A stretch of 64,000 nt of DNA, from assembly GCA_022695795.1 (NCBI GenBank), contig MU404081.1, positions 124,001 through 188,000 of the forward strand, given 5' to 3'. Positions 35,620 through 49,342 of the stretch are shown here, piece by piece. A model generated the notes under the pieces. It was not told the origin of the DNA. It worked only from the letters and a program-made list of their open reading frames with translations, and did not search any database. How positions within the stretch are numbered: the first letter of the stretch is position 1; each line of letters begins with the position of its first letter. The translations under genes were made by a program, and so were the position numbers. Origin of the DNA: Biscogniauxia marginata (Eukaryota; Ascomycota; Sordariomycetes; Xylariales; Xylariaceae).

Positions 35620-36224
35620 AACCTGGTCGAATTAGGGTGCATAGAGAGAGAGAGAGAGAGAGAGAGAGCGTGAGGAATTGATTGGAATTGGATTTAGCGA
35701 TACAAGATGATACCCCCTAATTGAATAGGCCTTGATCGTCCTCAGTCCATATTTACATATAAAGGAGTTGCCATACCGATTTTTAATCCAAGCTCATTAA
35801 CATGAGCACCCACAACGCGTAATTTAGACATGGGCAAGTTGCGCGAGAACAGATAGCCAATAGTCATTAGCACTAGCTCAACATACACCTTGCCTTCTAG
35901 CATTACAGGCCAATGATATATCGCGATAACAGCTTGAGATTGTTCCCCTCCAACATCATCATTGTCGTATCCACGCATTCCATCTATCTAGTGAGCTGAC
36001 CCTGCACGCCGAGTGAAAAGGTATGAGAATAGCCATTTCTACCACCATGGTGTTGCTAAGGTAAAAATTACAAGAAGCCTGAAAGACACGAGCTTTTGTC
36101 TCATTTGAATTAGTGTTCACATAAAGCTGGTGTTGTTGGATTTGATGCGGGTTCCAACTGGCGAGACCTGACAGATTGTGAATCATCTCTAGATTGTAGA
36201 TTCGTGTCTAGGTTCTTCCTCTTT
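35620..36224. other. Convergent 3' region of RMP1 and TUP1
   Basis: Non-coding. It begins with an AG dinucleotide microsatellite (35643-35668) 24 bases after the RMP1 stop. Nothing else of note. Confidence 0.6.
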
Positions 36225-38334
36225 CTACGGCAGTGGTCTATATGACCAAATGCGGGCTCTCATGTCACCAGAGCCGGTCGCAAAGTATCCACCGGTAGGG
36301 CTGGGGGCCACCGAGATGACCGAGTTTTTGTGGCCCTGAAGCATAAGTTGAGTATAGCCGGTTCGAGGATCCCAGAATTGTACACCTCGGTCCTTGGAGC
36401 CCGACATTACCCAGTTGGCATCGGGAGTAAGAGCAACACTGAGAACAAAGTCCTATAGTTTGTTAGCAGGCAATCAATTACGTAAGTGTCGACTCGGAAT
36501 CTTACCCGGTGACCTTCAAATGTCTTGACGCATCGACCACCCTTAGGTCCAGGGTTGTTCACGCCTCGTGGGGTAGACAGCTCCCACATTTTGATAGTCT
36601 TGTCCAAACTGCCGCTGACGAGGTCTTTCCCGTTAGGAGAGAAAGCAACGGAGTAGACACTGTCCTTGTGACCTTCGGGCCCCTCCAGACGTTCTAGAAG
36701 GTATCCTTGGTGGATATCCCAAACGCGAACACTCTTGTCGAGAGATCCCGCCGCCACGTACTTAGTGTCTGGAGAGATAGCAACAGTGGTCACTCCATCT
36801 TCTATGGTAAGAGTGAGCATGTTGGTACCCTGCTCAATATCCCACAGTCGAACGGTCCTATCGCCACTGCCGGAAGCAATTGTACGGCCGTCCCGAGCAA
36901 AGTCAAGAGAGTATATATCCTGCTCATGACCTGCGAAGGTGTTGCGGATCGTACGGGACGCAATGTCCCAGACCTGGTAGAAATTAGTATTACGTCTCCG
37001 AGAAAACATTTCCATTGCCAACTTACACGAATGAGTTTGTCTTCGGCGCCGGTAGCTAGATATTTTCCATCAGGACTGAAGCACACGCTTCGAATGTAGA
37101 GGTCTCCCGTAATGTCAACATTCTCATCCTGCAAGACACAGACCTTCTCGCCAGTGGTCACATCGTATATCTGAGCAGATCTGTTGCAACCCGTGGCCAC
37201 ATATTTGCCATCGTGACTGAACCGAACACAGCAGACGACACTCTCATGAGCCAGTGTGTGCACCAAGTCGACGTCTAGGAGGCGAGGTACTTGTTGGTTG
37301 AAAATGACAAACCAATCGTCGCGGGTCTTCTTAACGTGTGCCGGGAGACGCTCAACATCTAGATCGCCGAGTGCATTGTTGACCATCGGGCCGGGGTGAG
37401 GTTGCATGGCTGCTCGGTGATCTGGTGTAGGGTGGTTGGCTACCTGAGGCGACGCGCCAGGGCCGGCGTATGGCATGGGGGTGTTGATCTGTGGGGTAGC
37501 AGGGCCGCCAGCGGGTGGCCTGCCGATTCCGCGTTTACCAGGGCCGGGAGAAGCGGTGCTCTGGGGCGGCTGGCCCGGAAATCCGTTCGGGCCTGGTCCT
37601 TGCCCGTAGCCCGGCTGGAAAGGTGGCGCCTGGGAAGGAGGTGGCGGAGGTGGCGGAGGGCCCTGGAGTCCCGGGGGCGGTTGGGGCATCTGGTGCTGAG
37701 GTCCAGGTGGTGGCTGTTGTTCCTGGGGAGCAGGCTGAGGCGGCAGGCCACCTCCCTGACCTCCCTGGCCAGTCATGATCCCGCTGAAGAGGTTGTTTCC
37801 CAAACCGATGGAGGGGGGAGGAGGACCGGTAGAGGGACCACCATGTTGAGGTGGACCGGGCATGCCTGGTTGAGGAGCTCCCCCTCGGGCTTGTTCCAGC
37901 TGGCGGCGGAGCAGGACGATCTCTTCGTCATATCTGTAGCGACGCGTTTAGTAATGCGCATCTTACAGCCGAGGGTCAAAATACTGGCATAACAAGGAAA
38001 TGCTTACTTCTGTTTGATGTTCATATGTGCCTGCTCTAATTGGTAGACTTTCTCGCGGACAAGCTGAGCTTCTTGGACCTGCTGTTGGACTAGTTTTGGA
38101 AGTTTAGCACGCGATCTCAAATTTGACTAGAGCTTGCGTCCCGTCTCCAGGGCCGGGGCTTCAAGTGATGCAACCGACCGGCGACGACGCTGCGCTTCTC
38201 TGGGATGACTTACTCTGCTGTTCGTATCCTTCGTTCAGACGGATTTGGTTGTCGAACTCAGTCCGAATCTGATCGAGGAGCTCATTAAGGCGTGCTGCAT
38301 TTTGCGGCAGGCCGCGATGCGGGTACATGGACAT
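36225..38334 (-). CDS. TUP1: Global transcriptional corepressor Tup1 (RcoA/RCO-1) WD40 protein
   Basis: Minus-strand exons 38334-38214, 38089-38008, 37933-37027, 36973-36506 and 36452-36225 give 601 residues, all in frame. Residues 1-90 are the Tup_N tetramerisation coiled coil ([20 protein letters not shown] ... [20 protein letters not shown], then [12 protein letters not shown]). A long Pro/Gln/Gly-rich linker follows. From about 285 to the end are seven WD40 repeats ([46 protein letters not shown], ending [10 protein letters not shown]). With Cyc8/Ssn6 it represses many gene sets and controls development in filamentous fungi. The introns are 124, 74, 53 and 53 bases. More than 4 kb of upstream DNA carries no other gene. 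Confidence 0.96.
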
Positions 38335-41300
38335 GGCGAAAGACTTGTCGCGTTGCGCGGCGGAATAGCACAAAAAGTGAACGTGTGGCAACGGGAAGAC
38401 AAGCCGTAATGAATATCTGTAGGGCTGGCTGGCTATTGACGATTTCGATTCGCGCAACTTAAATGATGGGTTCTCCTTTCGGAGATACAATTTGTAGGTG
38501 TTCGATCACGTAGGATCCGCTGTTCAGCGTCTTTATCGTCGGAGACTAGAATAACCCCCTCCCACGCAACCCGATTGCCGAACGCGACGAGACCTGGCAA
38601 GGCTTTGCGGGCAATGTCAAGCCTCGTCAGACAACAGTGAGCATAATCGTCTGGAAAAGAAAAGAGGACGGCGATGAGACCGGTCGGGTGATAGGGGGGC
38701 GGGTAGATGAAGGTCGGAGCCGGGGTGGAGCGGCAATGTGCTCGTGGTGATGGGAATTGGTGGATGGACGGGTCGGCGTTGAGGCTGGGGAAAAGATAGT
38801 TTGAAGGGGAGAAGGGGAAAAAATTTCGACGGCCTTGAGGTAGGTGAAGAGAAAGTAGGGACGGCAGAAAGAGGAAGAGGGAGCCCCAGTCAGGTTGGCC
38901 GGTATTACCCAGATTTCGTTTTGACTGGCAGCCTGGGCGCTAGCCTAACAGAGTGCAGCTGGGCAAGATCCACACATCAAGCGAAGAGAGTCCGTGCGTG
39001 GTGCTTCTGCATGATGGCTGGTTCGGGCGATAGATGCATGGCCGGCTTGCAGGGGAAAGAGCGGGGCCACCGACCCAAGCTAAGCCGGGCCAAACTATCG
39101 CGCAGTGTCCAGGTACTTTCTACTTGCAGGTACGTACTCGTGTCCACCCATCTGCTGTGTACCCGGCACTAGCCACTTTAGCTCACGTCTGCTTGGTTGT
39201 GTGCCTGGGCTGCACTGGCACTGCTAATGGACATGCATGTGGTGGAGACAGGGAGGCGTCCAGATAAGCCATACCTTACCCGGTGAATATGACAAGTACC
39301 TAAATCCCCGGTATCGAAGTATACAGACTGCAACTTGACGATTTCATGGGGGTCAAACTTCAAAAAACGGGGGCGCGCGGTCGTGCAGATAGACCCCACC
39401 CAAGTATAAACCAGCCGGTGCCCTCTAAAAGTGAGGTGGGGAGTGGGTTAGGTACCTACCCTTATGTAGGTACGTAAAGGCTCTGTGTACTAGTACATGC
39501 CAAGAAGTCTGCTGCAGCCTCATGCAGCCGCAATTCCTCTGCTATCGAGACCCTGTGGGCACTCTCGCAAAAGTACTGTGTCCTTTCTGCCGTGAATGCT
39601 ATGCCACGCCTCTAAGGATGACGACCGGGGCCCCCTTCTCGGGATGGATATCGGGAAGGGACCCAGCTCGGACGTATCTACATCAGCGTGTCCCTATCAA
39701 TTCTCGGGCCTTCTCTCCAATCCGCCTGCACGATCTTCTCAGCTCCACCGATCTTGTCTTTTGGGCTTTACCACGCGAGGTCCTTATGCATTACGTCTTA
39801 GGTACCCTGTCAATATTTTTTATTTTTCCAAAATAAATAGAAACGGCAATACACTTACCCCAACGGGGTACTCAGTCTTGATAGCGGGGTTCGGTGGATT
39901 GGAGAAGGAGGCCTGAGCTCCATGGTTCTTGTTATTTTCCTACGCCCTCTGCGAGCTCAGGCCGGTATATCTTAGTCATCCAGCAGTCGTGTAAAATAGC
40001 GACTCCGCCTCTCTTCTCGTTTGCATCAATCTTGTTTTCACAAGCTGCAGGGTAGTAACAATCCACAGTTCATCATATGATGAATACATATTTTGAAGAA
40101 TAGACCGTGGATGAATTGCTAATTGCATGTGTCAGTATTACCCACGATCTCCGAGCTACTGGAGACAAGCTCTTAAGTATAGAAGAATCTCTTGACAGAC
40201 CTCGGATGATATTGAGCAAAGCTTTAAAACGGTACAGATGAGGTATTGGATTGAGGACCGATCACAGGATGGATCAATTTAAGAACTCGGCGGCCAAATT
40301 TAGTCCACGTGGATAATGAGTAACACGATAGTCTGAAAGGATGTTGCGGGTGCAACCTCTACCATCACCCGAGGATCTAAGCAATGACAAGACTATGCAA
40401 CGACAAGACCAGGTTCTCAGGCCCACAACAACTTGTAGGATAAACGTGAGGACGTGAGACAGGCTCGCACAAGGGCGGGGGAACTGCAGTCAAGAAAAAC
40501 CCTCTTGGTCCAGTGGACTTTTCGTTTATTATAGAGGTAACGTGTTGTCCAGATTATACATCAGGAAACGGTTGTCGTTATAGATAAAACGCATTGAGCT
40601 ATATGTAGTCAAGAAAACTCTTGGCGAACCTGTAACCCCTGAATAATGTTAGTTCCCGCTGTGGGTTGTTCAATTACAAGTAATAAGTATACACAATAGA
40701 TTTTCACTGGGATTTTTCAAAGTCATGATATAATTTTTAATTAATGATTTTGCATAAAGCATCTAAAAACTTCAGTTTCTAAAAGAAACACTTTATATCG
40801 AGACTTATATTAATAGGTTTCGGCGTGTGGTGGAGAGAATCGGTGAGGTAACTTGGTGATGGAGACACTAACACTATTTCAAGGGGTGAGGAGTATATGC
40901 TTCTACATCGTTTCTGGATGGTTCCATGAGCCTTGCAAAATCAGAACAGCGTAGTTTATCAACGGTGAGTTGAATAACGTATCAAAGCAAGGGGGTTGAA
41001 ATGTTGTAGCCAACCCTGATTGTGCGGTAGGTTTACAGCGGTCTCTGTAGGGAGGCTTTACCTGTCATTCAAAGTTCTAAGTCAAACGACTAAGCCCCCC
41101 CCTATGTCATAGGAGATAACTAATTAAAGACGACTGAGGTATATATTACAACACACCTAGGTCTAGTGTAGGAGAAAAACAAATTTACTATCATTAGGTA
41201 AGTAGTACTCATAAGTGTCCCTACTTTGATATTATGTGTGTTAAGGGATATGAGTTGCTAACACAAACTCAAACTACATGTATGTACGTACATGTAACGT

Positions 41301-42530
41301 GGATTGTTCAAGGGTGGGAGTGCAAGGATTGAAGTCGGAGCCCCGGCGTTACATGAGGATCTTATTAGGCATCTTACTAGTAAGTAATAAATTATCTTCA
41401 AGTATTACTTATAATTGAAAGACGTATTTATTGTCGTATAAACCCTAGCGTTATCAGCAAACAACATAATATGATTACCTAGGCTTACATTAAAAAGACT
41501 AAACTAAATGGTCGAGTTAAGTTGGGTTCCCTCTTTCTTTCTCTATTAGTACATACTCAATTTTATAGCGTCCGAGTAACTCGAAGAAGCAAGGCCTCAT
41601 GTATACCTTAGTTTAATATGCATGAGTCCACGAGGAAGACTAAAATCTTAGGATGCATCATCGAGGGTTGCATTCATCTGTCTGATTTTTTTCTGCACCT
41701 CCTATGCTGACTGCGAGTAATTAGCACCGTGGCGGCTTGACCCGACGCGACCAGTCAGCGGCAATGAACCGAAACGGCGAGACCAGTGTTATTAAGGTAC
41801 ATTGCCCAGGGGGTATATGTACTCAATATTGGTACGTACATATACATAAATGTAGCAGACAAGGCAAGTAATACCTACCGGGTTCGAAAGTTCGAAAGTG
41901 GGAAGGGTTCGCCCGGGCGCCAAGGCCCATTTTATTGGGCTTTGCGGAGGACGCCCCCCCCTCAAGGTTACGCAGTGCTTTCCACTTTCGGGTCTAAGTC
42001 GTCATTTCGGAGATTTCTTAACTCCTGCAACACGACAAGCCGTTTACATATCCTAACCTCGGCGTCTCCAGCCACTCAGCAGCTAGTACCAGCCTTAAGA
42101 GCCAGGTGGCTTATTACGGCAATTATGATCGAAGATGTTGTTGACGGGTACCCATACCTCGCTAGCTAGCCTTAGGTACCTTTAAACAATAACAGTACAA
42201 TCAGGTATTGATCTATTGAACTTCACACCATAAATATAATTGTTGGTTCTACCGGACACTAGGTACAACGGAGACTATTATTATTTATAAGCACAGGCGC
42301 GAGCGAATAAGTATACAAGTGCGGAAACATTGGTAGCGAAATACATGTATGTACACTATCTTGATGTACACTAACCTAGTATGCAGGAATCAGCGCGCAA
42401 CATTCCTGCATACATCTACTGCAACATCACATTACCGACAACAACAAACATGTAGTTCGTCACAGCAGCCCAACGATATCACATTCACTAATTCCAAGCG
42501 TCGGGCCCATACACTCTTTTATCACGCTAT
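38335..42530. other. Long gene-free region upstream of TUP1
   Basis: The first kilobase (to about 39.3 kb) is GC-richer and probably holds the TUP1 leader and promoter. From about 39.4 to 42.5 kb it is AT-rich with no credible open frame. It contains TAGGTACCTA at 39449-39458 and AGGTACCT at 42174-42181. A near-repeat of AGTCAAGAAAA...CTCTTGG occurs at 40488-40508 and 40607-40624. It may include decayed mobile DNA, but no domain or terminal repeat can be named. Confidence 0.5.
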
Positions 42531-44225
42531 TCATAACCGGGCATGAGATATCGATATCGATGCCGTCTTCTCTTCTAGTATTCGGGCAACCTTAGTCGAA
42601 CTCTCGTCCCACCCGGCGATCAGGTCTTCCACTACGGCCGTCTCATCTTGCCCCCAAACAAATCCACCAGTAGCTTTCCACGTACCGCTAGGCTCACGGC
42701 GGAAAACACGATAGGTTGGTACCCCACAAAACCCAGCATCCTTAGCTGCTCTTGTGTTCCTAACAAGCGCCTCCTTGTTCGTTGGTGAGCAAGCATGGGC
42801 GAGCAGCTGTTCGGCATCATAGCCTGCATCGCCAAGAATATCCCTGAGAACACCCTCGTTGCTCACGTCAAGGTTGAGCACCCAACACGCCTCGTCTAAC
42901 GACCATTAGCTTTCTGTCTATTTCTGTCTTTATACCATAAAATAAGATAAGAAGAGCTGGCGGCATACATACAGAGTACGGGTATACAACTTGGGTTCGC
43001 TATCGCGCACCTCAGCAACGTAGGGCTCCGGATGGGAAAAACATCCGGCCAGCGAAAGCGAATCGGCTCATATGAGTTTTCTTCTTGTTTATCGACGTCG
43101 CTCCAGAACTTGATCCAGTCGTGAAGATCCTGTATATTGTATTGCCGTTTCTGTACCGACATGGCCGAGCTCGGTAACAGCGGAGCACCAATTCTGCGGG
43201 GTGGGTATTCCGCATCAGCCGGTAAACATGATTCCTCGTATTGCCAACTCACTCTTTGAACAGTGCACCGAGGAGAATGGGTTTGGGTTCAATCTCTAGA
43301 TGGTTCCCGAAACTTCTCCTCAGACTCTTGAGGCGTGTCCAGCCGAGATATGCCCAAGGGCTAGAGAAGTCGAACCAGAACTCGAGCTTCACCGGCTCCT
43401 GAAGTGGCGTGGGTTTTCGGCAACGTGGGATGAGATATTTAAGCATGGGCCCTCCACGAACTGATGATAGATCCCCATTGAGACGCGCGAGACTAGCTTG
43501 GACAAAATGCATGCGATCCTGGCCCCAGTACAGGCGGCCTCGTCGAGCACAACCGCTAAGATCCTGCCACGTTTCTCCCGGTATCCAGAATCCAGGTACG
43601 CCCGGGGCGCCTCGCTCTATCGCATCTGCAGTTGCTCGCTCAAGATATCGCCTTGGTGCTTCGTCGTCGAAGAGTGTCGGCGTTAGCAGCGCTTGTACTT
43701 CGGGCATCTTGTCAAGAGCTAGCCGTGCCGTTTCAAGCAGCACATCGCGATCTGCAACGTCCACTCCGTCTACCCAGTAGGCCTTAAAGAACGCGTGCGT
43801 CACAACGACTCTCGCATCGGGACGCAGGTAATGCAACAGCCTTAACGCGTCGATCGTCTTGCGTGGATGCTGTGCAGGTTGTTTGATGGGAATGCGCAGT
43901 CGCTTTACAGTGCGGGCGAATGCACGACCAAAAACGGCCTTCTTGACTGGATTGAACGCGTCCGTGGCAGATCCTTTAGCACCTTGAGGCGCCTGCGTCG
44001 CCTTGTATATGGCGCCGAGGAGAACGGGACGCCATATCACCGTCACCGATGCTTGCGCAGCAATGGCCTCAATGCGCATAGAGGCGATGTACGCGAAGGG
44101 GCAGACTATCTAAGACAAGGTCAACCGGTCGAAGTTGGATAATTTGGTACGATATGGGACATGAATGAATGACTACTTACATCATAAAAGAATTCGATTA
44201 CGGGCGGAGGAGAATTGCCAGACAT
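42531..44225 (-). CDS. Tandem DsbA-fold (HCCA isomerase / GST-kappa-like) protein
   Basis: Minus-strand exons 44225-44181, 44109-43253, 43193-42973 and 42895-42531 give 495 residues in frame. The protein is two complete copies of the thioredoxin-like DsbA domain used by 2-hydroxychromene-2-carboxylate isomerases and kappa GSTs. Copy 1 (about 1-235) starts IEFFYDIVCPFAYIAS and contains GAPGVPGFWIPGETWQDLSG and WGQDRMHFV. Copy 2 (about 258-495) starts LEFWFDFSSPWAYLGW and contains GFCGVPTYRVF and WGQDETAVVEDLI. The active-site region differs: copy 1 has Cys-Pro-Phe, copy 2 Ser-Ser-Pro-Trp. The family uses glutathione in isomerisation or transferase reactions. The substrate is unknown, and I see no targeting signal. 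Each intron lies within a domain, and the linker between copies is short. Confidence 0.87.
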
Positions 44226-45772
44226 GATGAGAAAAGCTAAATTGGCATAGGTTCGAATGCGAGTTACCAGTAATTTACCAAAGACGAGGTGGAGAGATCT
44301 AATCAGATTGTATACGTCTTTCCGTCATATTAGAAACGGTCACATTGTTCACCCTCTATATGACGAGTGATCAATCAATTATTCGAGGTATTTGGATAAG
44401 CCGAGGCATAGCCATGATAGGTAGCCAAGATGCGGCACTATATGAGCAGATGGCGGGGCAATCCCTGATATCTGATCGTGCTGCATACCTAGGTACCTAA
44501 TGTTTTGGATAACTTATGATAAAAATGCCTTGGACAACCTAAACTACCAGGTAGTTTCAAACCACCGCTTGAAGATTTTAAAGGGGCTTTAATAACTGGA
44601 TACTATAGTATTAATACTAACTCGTTGCTCTTGATAAATAGTGAAGATCATCTTACAATGTTAGACCTGAAACGAATTAAGTCCGTAACTTAGGTATCTA
44701 TGTGGTATTACAAGTATTACTGTGTGCGTCTTATACAGGTCTTGGCAATATATATGTGTGTTTAGGTAGCTAGTAAGCTAACTTAATGATATGATAGCTA
44801 TTAATTTCTCTGAGGTTTCAATCTAAATCCCAAAGACTTTAGAAACAGATTTGGGGGCCATCGGACTTGGCCTCATATGTAGCCGCCCGCGTGTGGTATT
44901 GTGGCATATGTACATGTATGCCGAGATATCCCGCAGCAGGTGGCTGTAAATTTCTCCATCTCTTCCCCGAGCTCTGGCTAATCCTTAATCTGAGGATCTC
45001 AGCTCCCCCTTATTGGCGTATAGTCCCAATCTACAAGACGATAAAAGTTCGCTGCGTGATCAGTAGCATAAGCCAGATCCCTCTTCCAACGTGCTCACGT
45101 CCGATCTAGGTACTTTTACCCTACGAATTGGCTCTATCAAATCCAGATGCGCAGCTTGTCGATATGATAGTCTTGTTTCATCAAAATGTCTAGATACAAC
45201 CTGACTCAGATTCCCAAGATGGCCCGGTGCAAGCTCATTCATTATATATGATATGGGTACTACTCATATGACAATTCGAACCAAACTATCACCTATTTAG
45301 TAAGGTATTATTCCTTGAGTATGTTACCCATTGCACTCATTAGTCAGCGGGCTACTCCTGCAGAAGATGCATATGCTATACTACCTACCTACCTACATAT
45401 GTATATATATCTTACACCATGCACCCAGCAACTCGTACATACGACCGGCGCGCACACACACATTTCCACCGCATGCACATATGTACCTGTACTATGTACT
45501 CCGTATTTATGTATATGTAATATATTTCTTCACCAGATACCCCTAACCTAGATCCGTGAGGGAGGGCCACTAGCCCCCATTTCATCACGCATTCGCCAGG
45601 CACACTGCAGATTACATATATACCGGTTCACGATCCTGTTCTGATGTAGGGGGGGGCATTGGTACGGATATAAGTACCGGCAGGCAGAAAAAAAAACCCC
45701 ATCGGGTTTTCCTTTACACACCACCCCCCCCCCTCCATGCATATACTTGGCAACCTGCCTGTCTGCTAGACG

Positions 45773-45799
45773 TACATACATGCATACATACATACATAC
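45773..45799. repeat. CATA microsatellite
   Basis: Tandem CATA units with one CATG variant in the gene-free stretch. Confidence 0.9.
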
Positions 45800-46116
45800 G
45801 CAGCAGCGGGTGTTACATGCATACAAACACACGTAGGAGCCCCCTCCCGGTCAGAGGAGGCAGCTAGCCGCAAGCATGGCGCTGTGCATGTTTACTGTAT
45901 GTTTGCGCATACCAGGTGAGCAGGTACGCATAACTTACCTATTACCTATACCCATTCACCTGAGTCAGAATAAAATGTACTTACTTATCGGTCTGGTAAC
46001 TTATTTTAGTTTATTTATGTCTTGTTCCAAGAAGGCTGTTATCAGTATCTATCTTCGACGCGGCAACGACCCCGATCACGAACATTCGGCTCTTCCGCCC
46101 GTCTCCGCTGAATTGT

Positions 46117-46144
46117 CAGTCAGCCAGTCAGCCAGTCAGCCAGC
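46117..46144. repeat. CAGTCAGC tandem repeat
   Basis: Three to four 8-base units in the gene-free stretch. Confidence 0.85.
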
Positions 46145-49100
46145 TAGCCATTATTATGGTGCCTTATATCCAAACGGCCCCCTCCTCCCCTAACCTCCGC
46201 AGCCGCTGTTCTACATTTAAAACGTGGCTACTTGAGAGATGTTAGTTACAAAGCTATATGTTCCCGTCGGTGATCCCTGACTCCCACGTAAAATAAGCTG
46301 GTTGTCGCCATGCATATCGTACCGAAAGTCGGGGCCGAGGGAAAGTGTTAGGTATCTAAATGATGGGGGAGAGATCTGGGGTTCAACCGTGATCACGCCA
46401 TCTACCTAGTTCACTTTCGACCGGTGAAGTAAACGAGATATCTGCCAGACTGATCCGATGCGGTGAACATGCATCTTTAGCCGACCCTACACATTCATGA
46501 TCGATCTTATTAATAACTGCCCGATAGACAAGCTTTCCATATACATGTCCAAGTGCGCGTATACGTTGTAACTTCCCTCCCCTATTTTTCTTTTCTTTTT
46601 CTTTTCTTGCTATCAAGAGACGACAACTCACACTAGGTGGGACATCCATAATCACAGTTAGAACGCGACAGCCATCAGTGTTACCCTCCCGTTATCATTT
46701 AGTTTCTCTCTCGTATTAGAAAAACTGTACCATGCTCAGGTTTTTGCCGTTCCGACCCAGTGTAAACGAACCAAACCTACAGTTTACTATACCGTTGGGG
46801 AAAAAACCCAAATTTTTTTACTACCGAGTGTCGTATCATTATATACAACGAGCCTTACTCCAATAGTTATAATAACTTTTACACAGTCGATAGTTTTAAA
46901 TTTAATCATCGACGGGGTACGGGACGTACGTAGGTACCTTACATACAACTTGAAAAAGGGGGTTACCCCACATGAGGAACTCTCCCCAGAAGGGTTTCAA
47001 CGTCGTTGAATTAGAGTTCCGGCCTCCCGCGGTAAGACCACACGCCTGTTACCGAGCGATCGGGAGGCGGGCGGGACGTTCTGATGCTCGACGAGGGCTG
47101 TACTGGAATACTGTACTGGGTTGAGCGTCTGATATTACCTAGGGGGGCCACAAAACGCAAAAGAATTATGAAACGATTAATAAACTCGCAGAAGCAGAGG
47201 CTGGTGAACTATATAAGGCAGCTCTGCTCTGGTTACGAGTCACATACGTATGCTATTAGACTTCCAGCTGGGAGCCGGTTCCGCGGGAAACGCTCGAGGG
47301 TGATGGTAAATATCTACCAAATTTAGCCTAGTATTCGGCGCGTCGTGAATTGTGTAGATAAGTTGGATGATGTTCCTGACCCGGGCCCGTCCACGAATCA
47401 CTTCCACATTTATTATAGCTCTCCTGTACATGCTCTGAGTGCTGGCTGGGTAGATATCTAGGTAGAATGCCTCGGATTGCTTGAGTATTGCCACCTGTAT
47501 GAACCAAAATTTTCGGGGGGTTTTGGGGGGTAGGGTTCCATATAGGAGAGATTCTACGTGAATGAGGCTGCTCGAGAACTAAGCAGTGGTATTGTTTCAA
47601 CTACTAAACCAAACTTTCCTACCAAAGCTACGATGCTCACGGTGCTAAGGATATAGACCTTTCATGAGCCGAATGCTATTGTCTCCACCTATCTAGTATC
47701 TTGCTAAAAACTTGCCTAGGCTCCAAGGCAACATGATAAAAGCGCGGCGCTTCATTCTTTGCGCTGGAACTTGCCTCCCGACCGAAACGATAGAGATCTC
47801 GAAGTCACCAATCAGCCTAGTCAAGAAGACTAAAGAACAAGGACTTGTTGAGAAGTTAGGTAGAGGCGTCTTTTAGACATATTCCGCCTCGGGACTCCTA
47901 TCCGACTAATAAATAACTAGCGAAGATAGCCGAGAAGGCGAGAAGCTGGAATGGCTACGCAAAAAGAGAAAGAAAAAAAGGAAAAAGGGGCGAGTAAGAG
48001 ATCACTTGAATCACCACACGTTAATATAATCAGCCCATCGTGCGTAGCAGCACTGGATATATGATATGGCCGGGCAAATATCGTACCTCGATCGTACGAT
48101 GGGCTCACCACGTGAGTGCGGGCCATCCCCAAAAGAGGCGAAAGTCGCGGGGCGCCAGGGGGGTTGGTTTGATACACACATACCAGCTATCCACCATCTA
48201 AAGTGAATGAATGTTGCAATGAGACTTTTGGATCACCTTTTAAATTATCCGGTAGGCCCTACGCGAAGTGGGGGGAATCCATCAAAACATTTAAGGTGCA
48301 ACATCGAGGTTGTTCTACATACTTAGATACATACACGGGTTCAAGTAGGAGGTATGTATGTACATACTTGTAGAGCCTCAATGCAAAGGCTAACCTTGCG
48401 CCCTGCCCTCAAGCTTGGTCCCGCCTTACATATTACACTATGTAGCGGGAGCATCGAACGATCAACGGCTAATCCTGCTAATGATCTACCGTTATGATCT
48501 CCTTGATCGTCGACCTTTAACTCTCTTAGGAAGAGAGAAGTTGTTTTCTGGGAAAGCTACGTACAGGGCGACATCAACTCCCCCCCTGCTCAGGGGGTGA
48601 TTATGTAAGTTGATCCTCAAAAAAAACGGCTAGGGGTACATAACTTGAAGTCTTGGCGTTTCTGCTTCATTCTGAGACGTCAACTCTTTCCCTGATACTT
48701 TCTCAACACATAATGTTATTACATAGCTAGAATTGACATTAAGCATCTAACAATCTAAGACGATCTGTAAAGTTCAACGTGCATGATATCATATCATAGA
48801 CAAGGAACTAACCTAAAGACCTAGGAACTTTTTTTTCTTAGCCGCCATCCCGGTGCTGCTCGAGATCTACAGACCCATGTTATCCTGAGACGGAGCGTGC
48901 CTAGAAACAGAAATGGACCCTTGGGTGTCCTCGTTTCGACTTGGCGTTTTGGCGCCGAGCTATGATACGTCTCGACAATGATATGAGACATCAATGTCAC
49001 AGTCCCCAATTCGATGGAGTGCTTGCTGCGCGCATCGAGGATCATTGGCGATGATGAAAGGTCCCCCGCCTGGGGATGCAAGTCTTAGCGGCAATGGTCA

Positions 49101-49342
49101 ACGTCGACCGCTTTGGCCTCGGACCCAGCAGCTATCGCGAAGATTGAAGAAGTCTTCATTCCGGCAGGTTTTTCTGATTCTTCTTCTCTTCTTTTCCTCT
49201 TTGCCTCGCGACAATACAGCCGTTTGGTCGATCTCGATACCCTCACTCCCGTTTCCTCCCCCCCCTTCTTTTAGTTCGTTTCGTGCACCAGGTGTGCTTT
49301 TTGTATTCTTTAATAATCCACCCACCCCTCCCCCGTTTTACT

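Larger units (their letters stand above)
44226..49342. other. 5-kb gene-free region
   Basis: No open frame with coding character on either strand. It holds TAGGTACCTA (44490-44499), AGGTACCT (46932-46939), a CATA microsatellite (45773-45799) and CAGTCAGC repeats (46117-46144). The last 200 bases are pyrimidine-rich and likely the promoter of the UstYa-like gene. I looked for short repeated Kex2-type peptide precursors and saw none. Confidence 0.5.

Noticed and set aside
41881..41910. Another tRNA-like GGTTCGAA motif
   Set aside because: The GTTCGAAAG words are repeated, but no acceptor stem or A box can be drawn.
44250..44265. Possible tRNA B box (GGTTCGAATGC)
   Set aside because: There is no A box or cloverleaf at the right distance, and it lies just upstream of the DsbA-fold gene start.
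44226..49342. RiPP precursor for the UstYa-like protein
   Set aside because: I looked for a signal peptide plus repeated KR-bounded cores in the short frames and saw none. A spliced tiny precursor cannot be excluded by eye.
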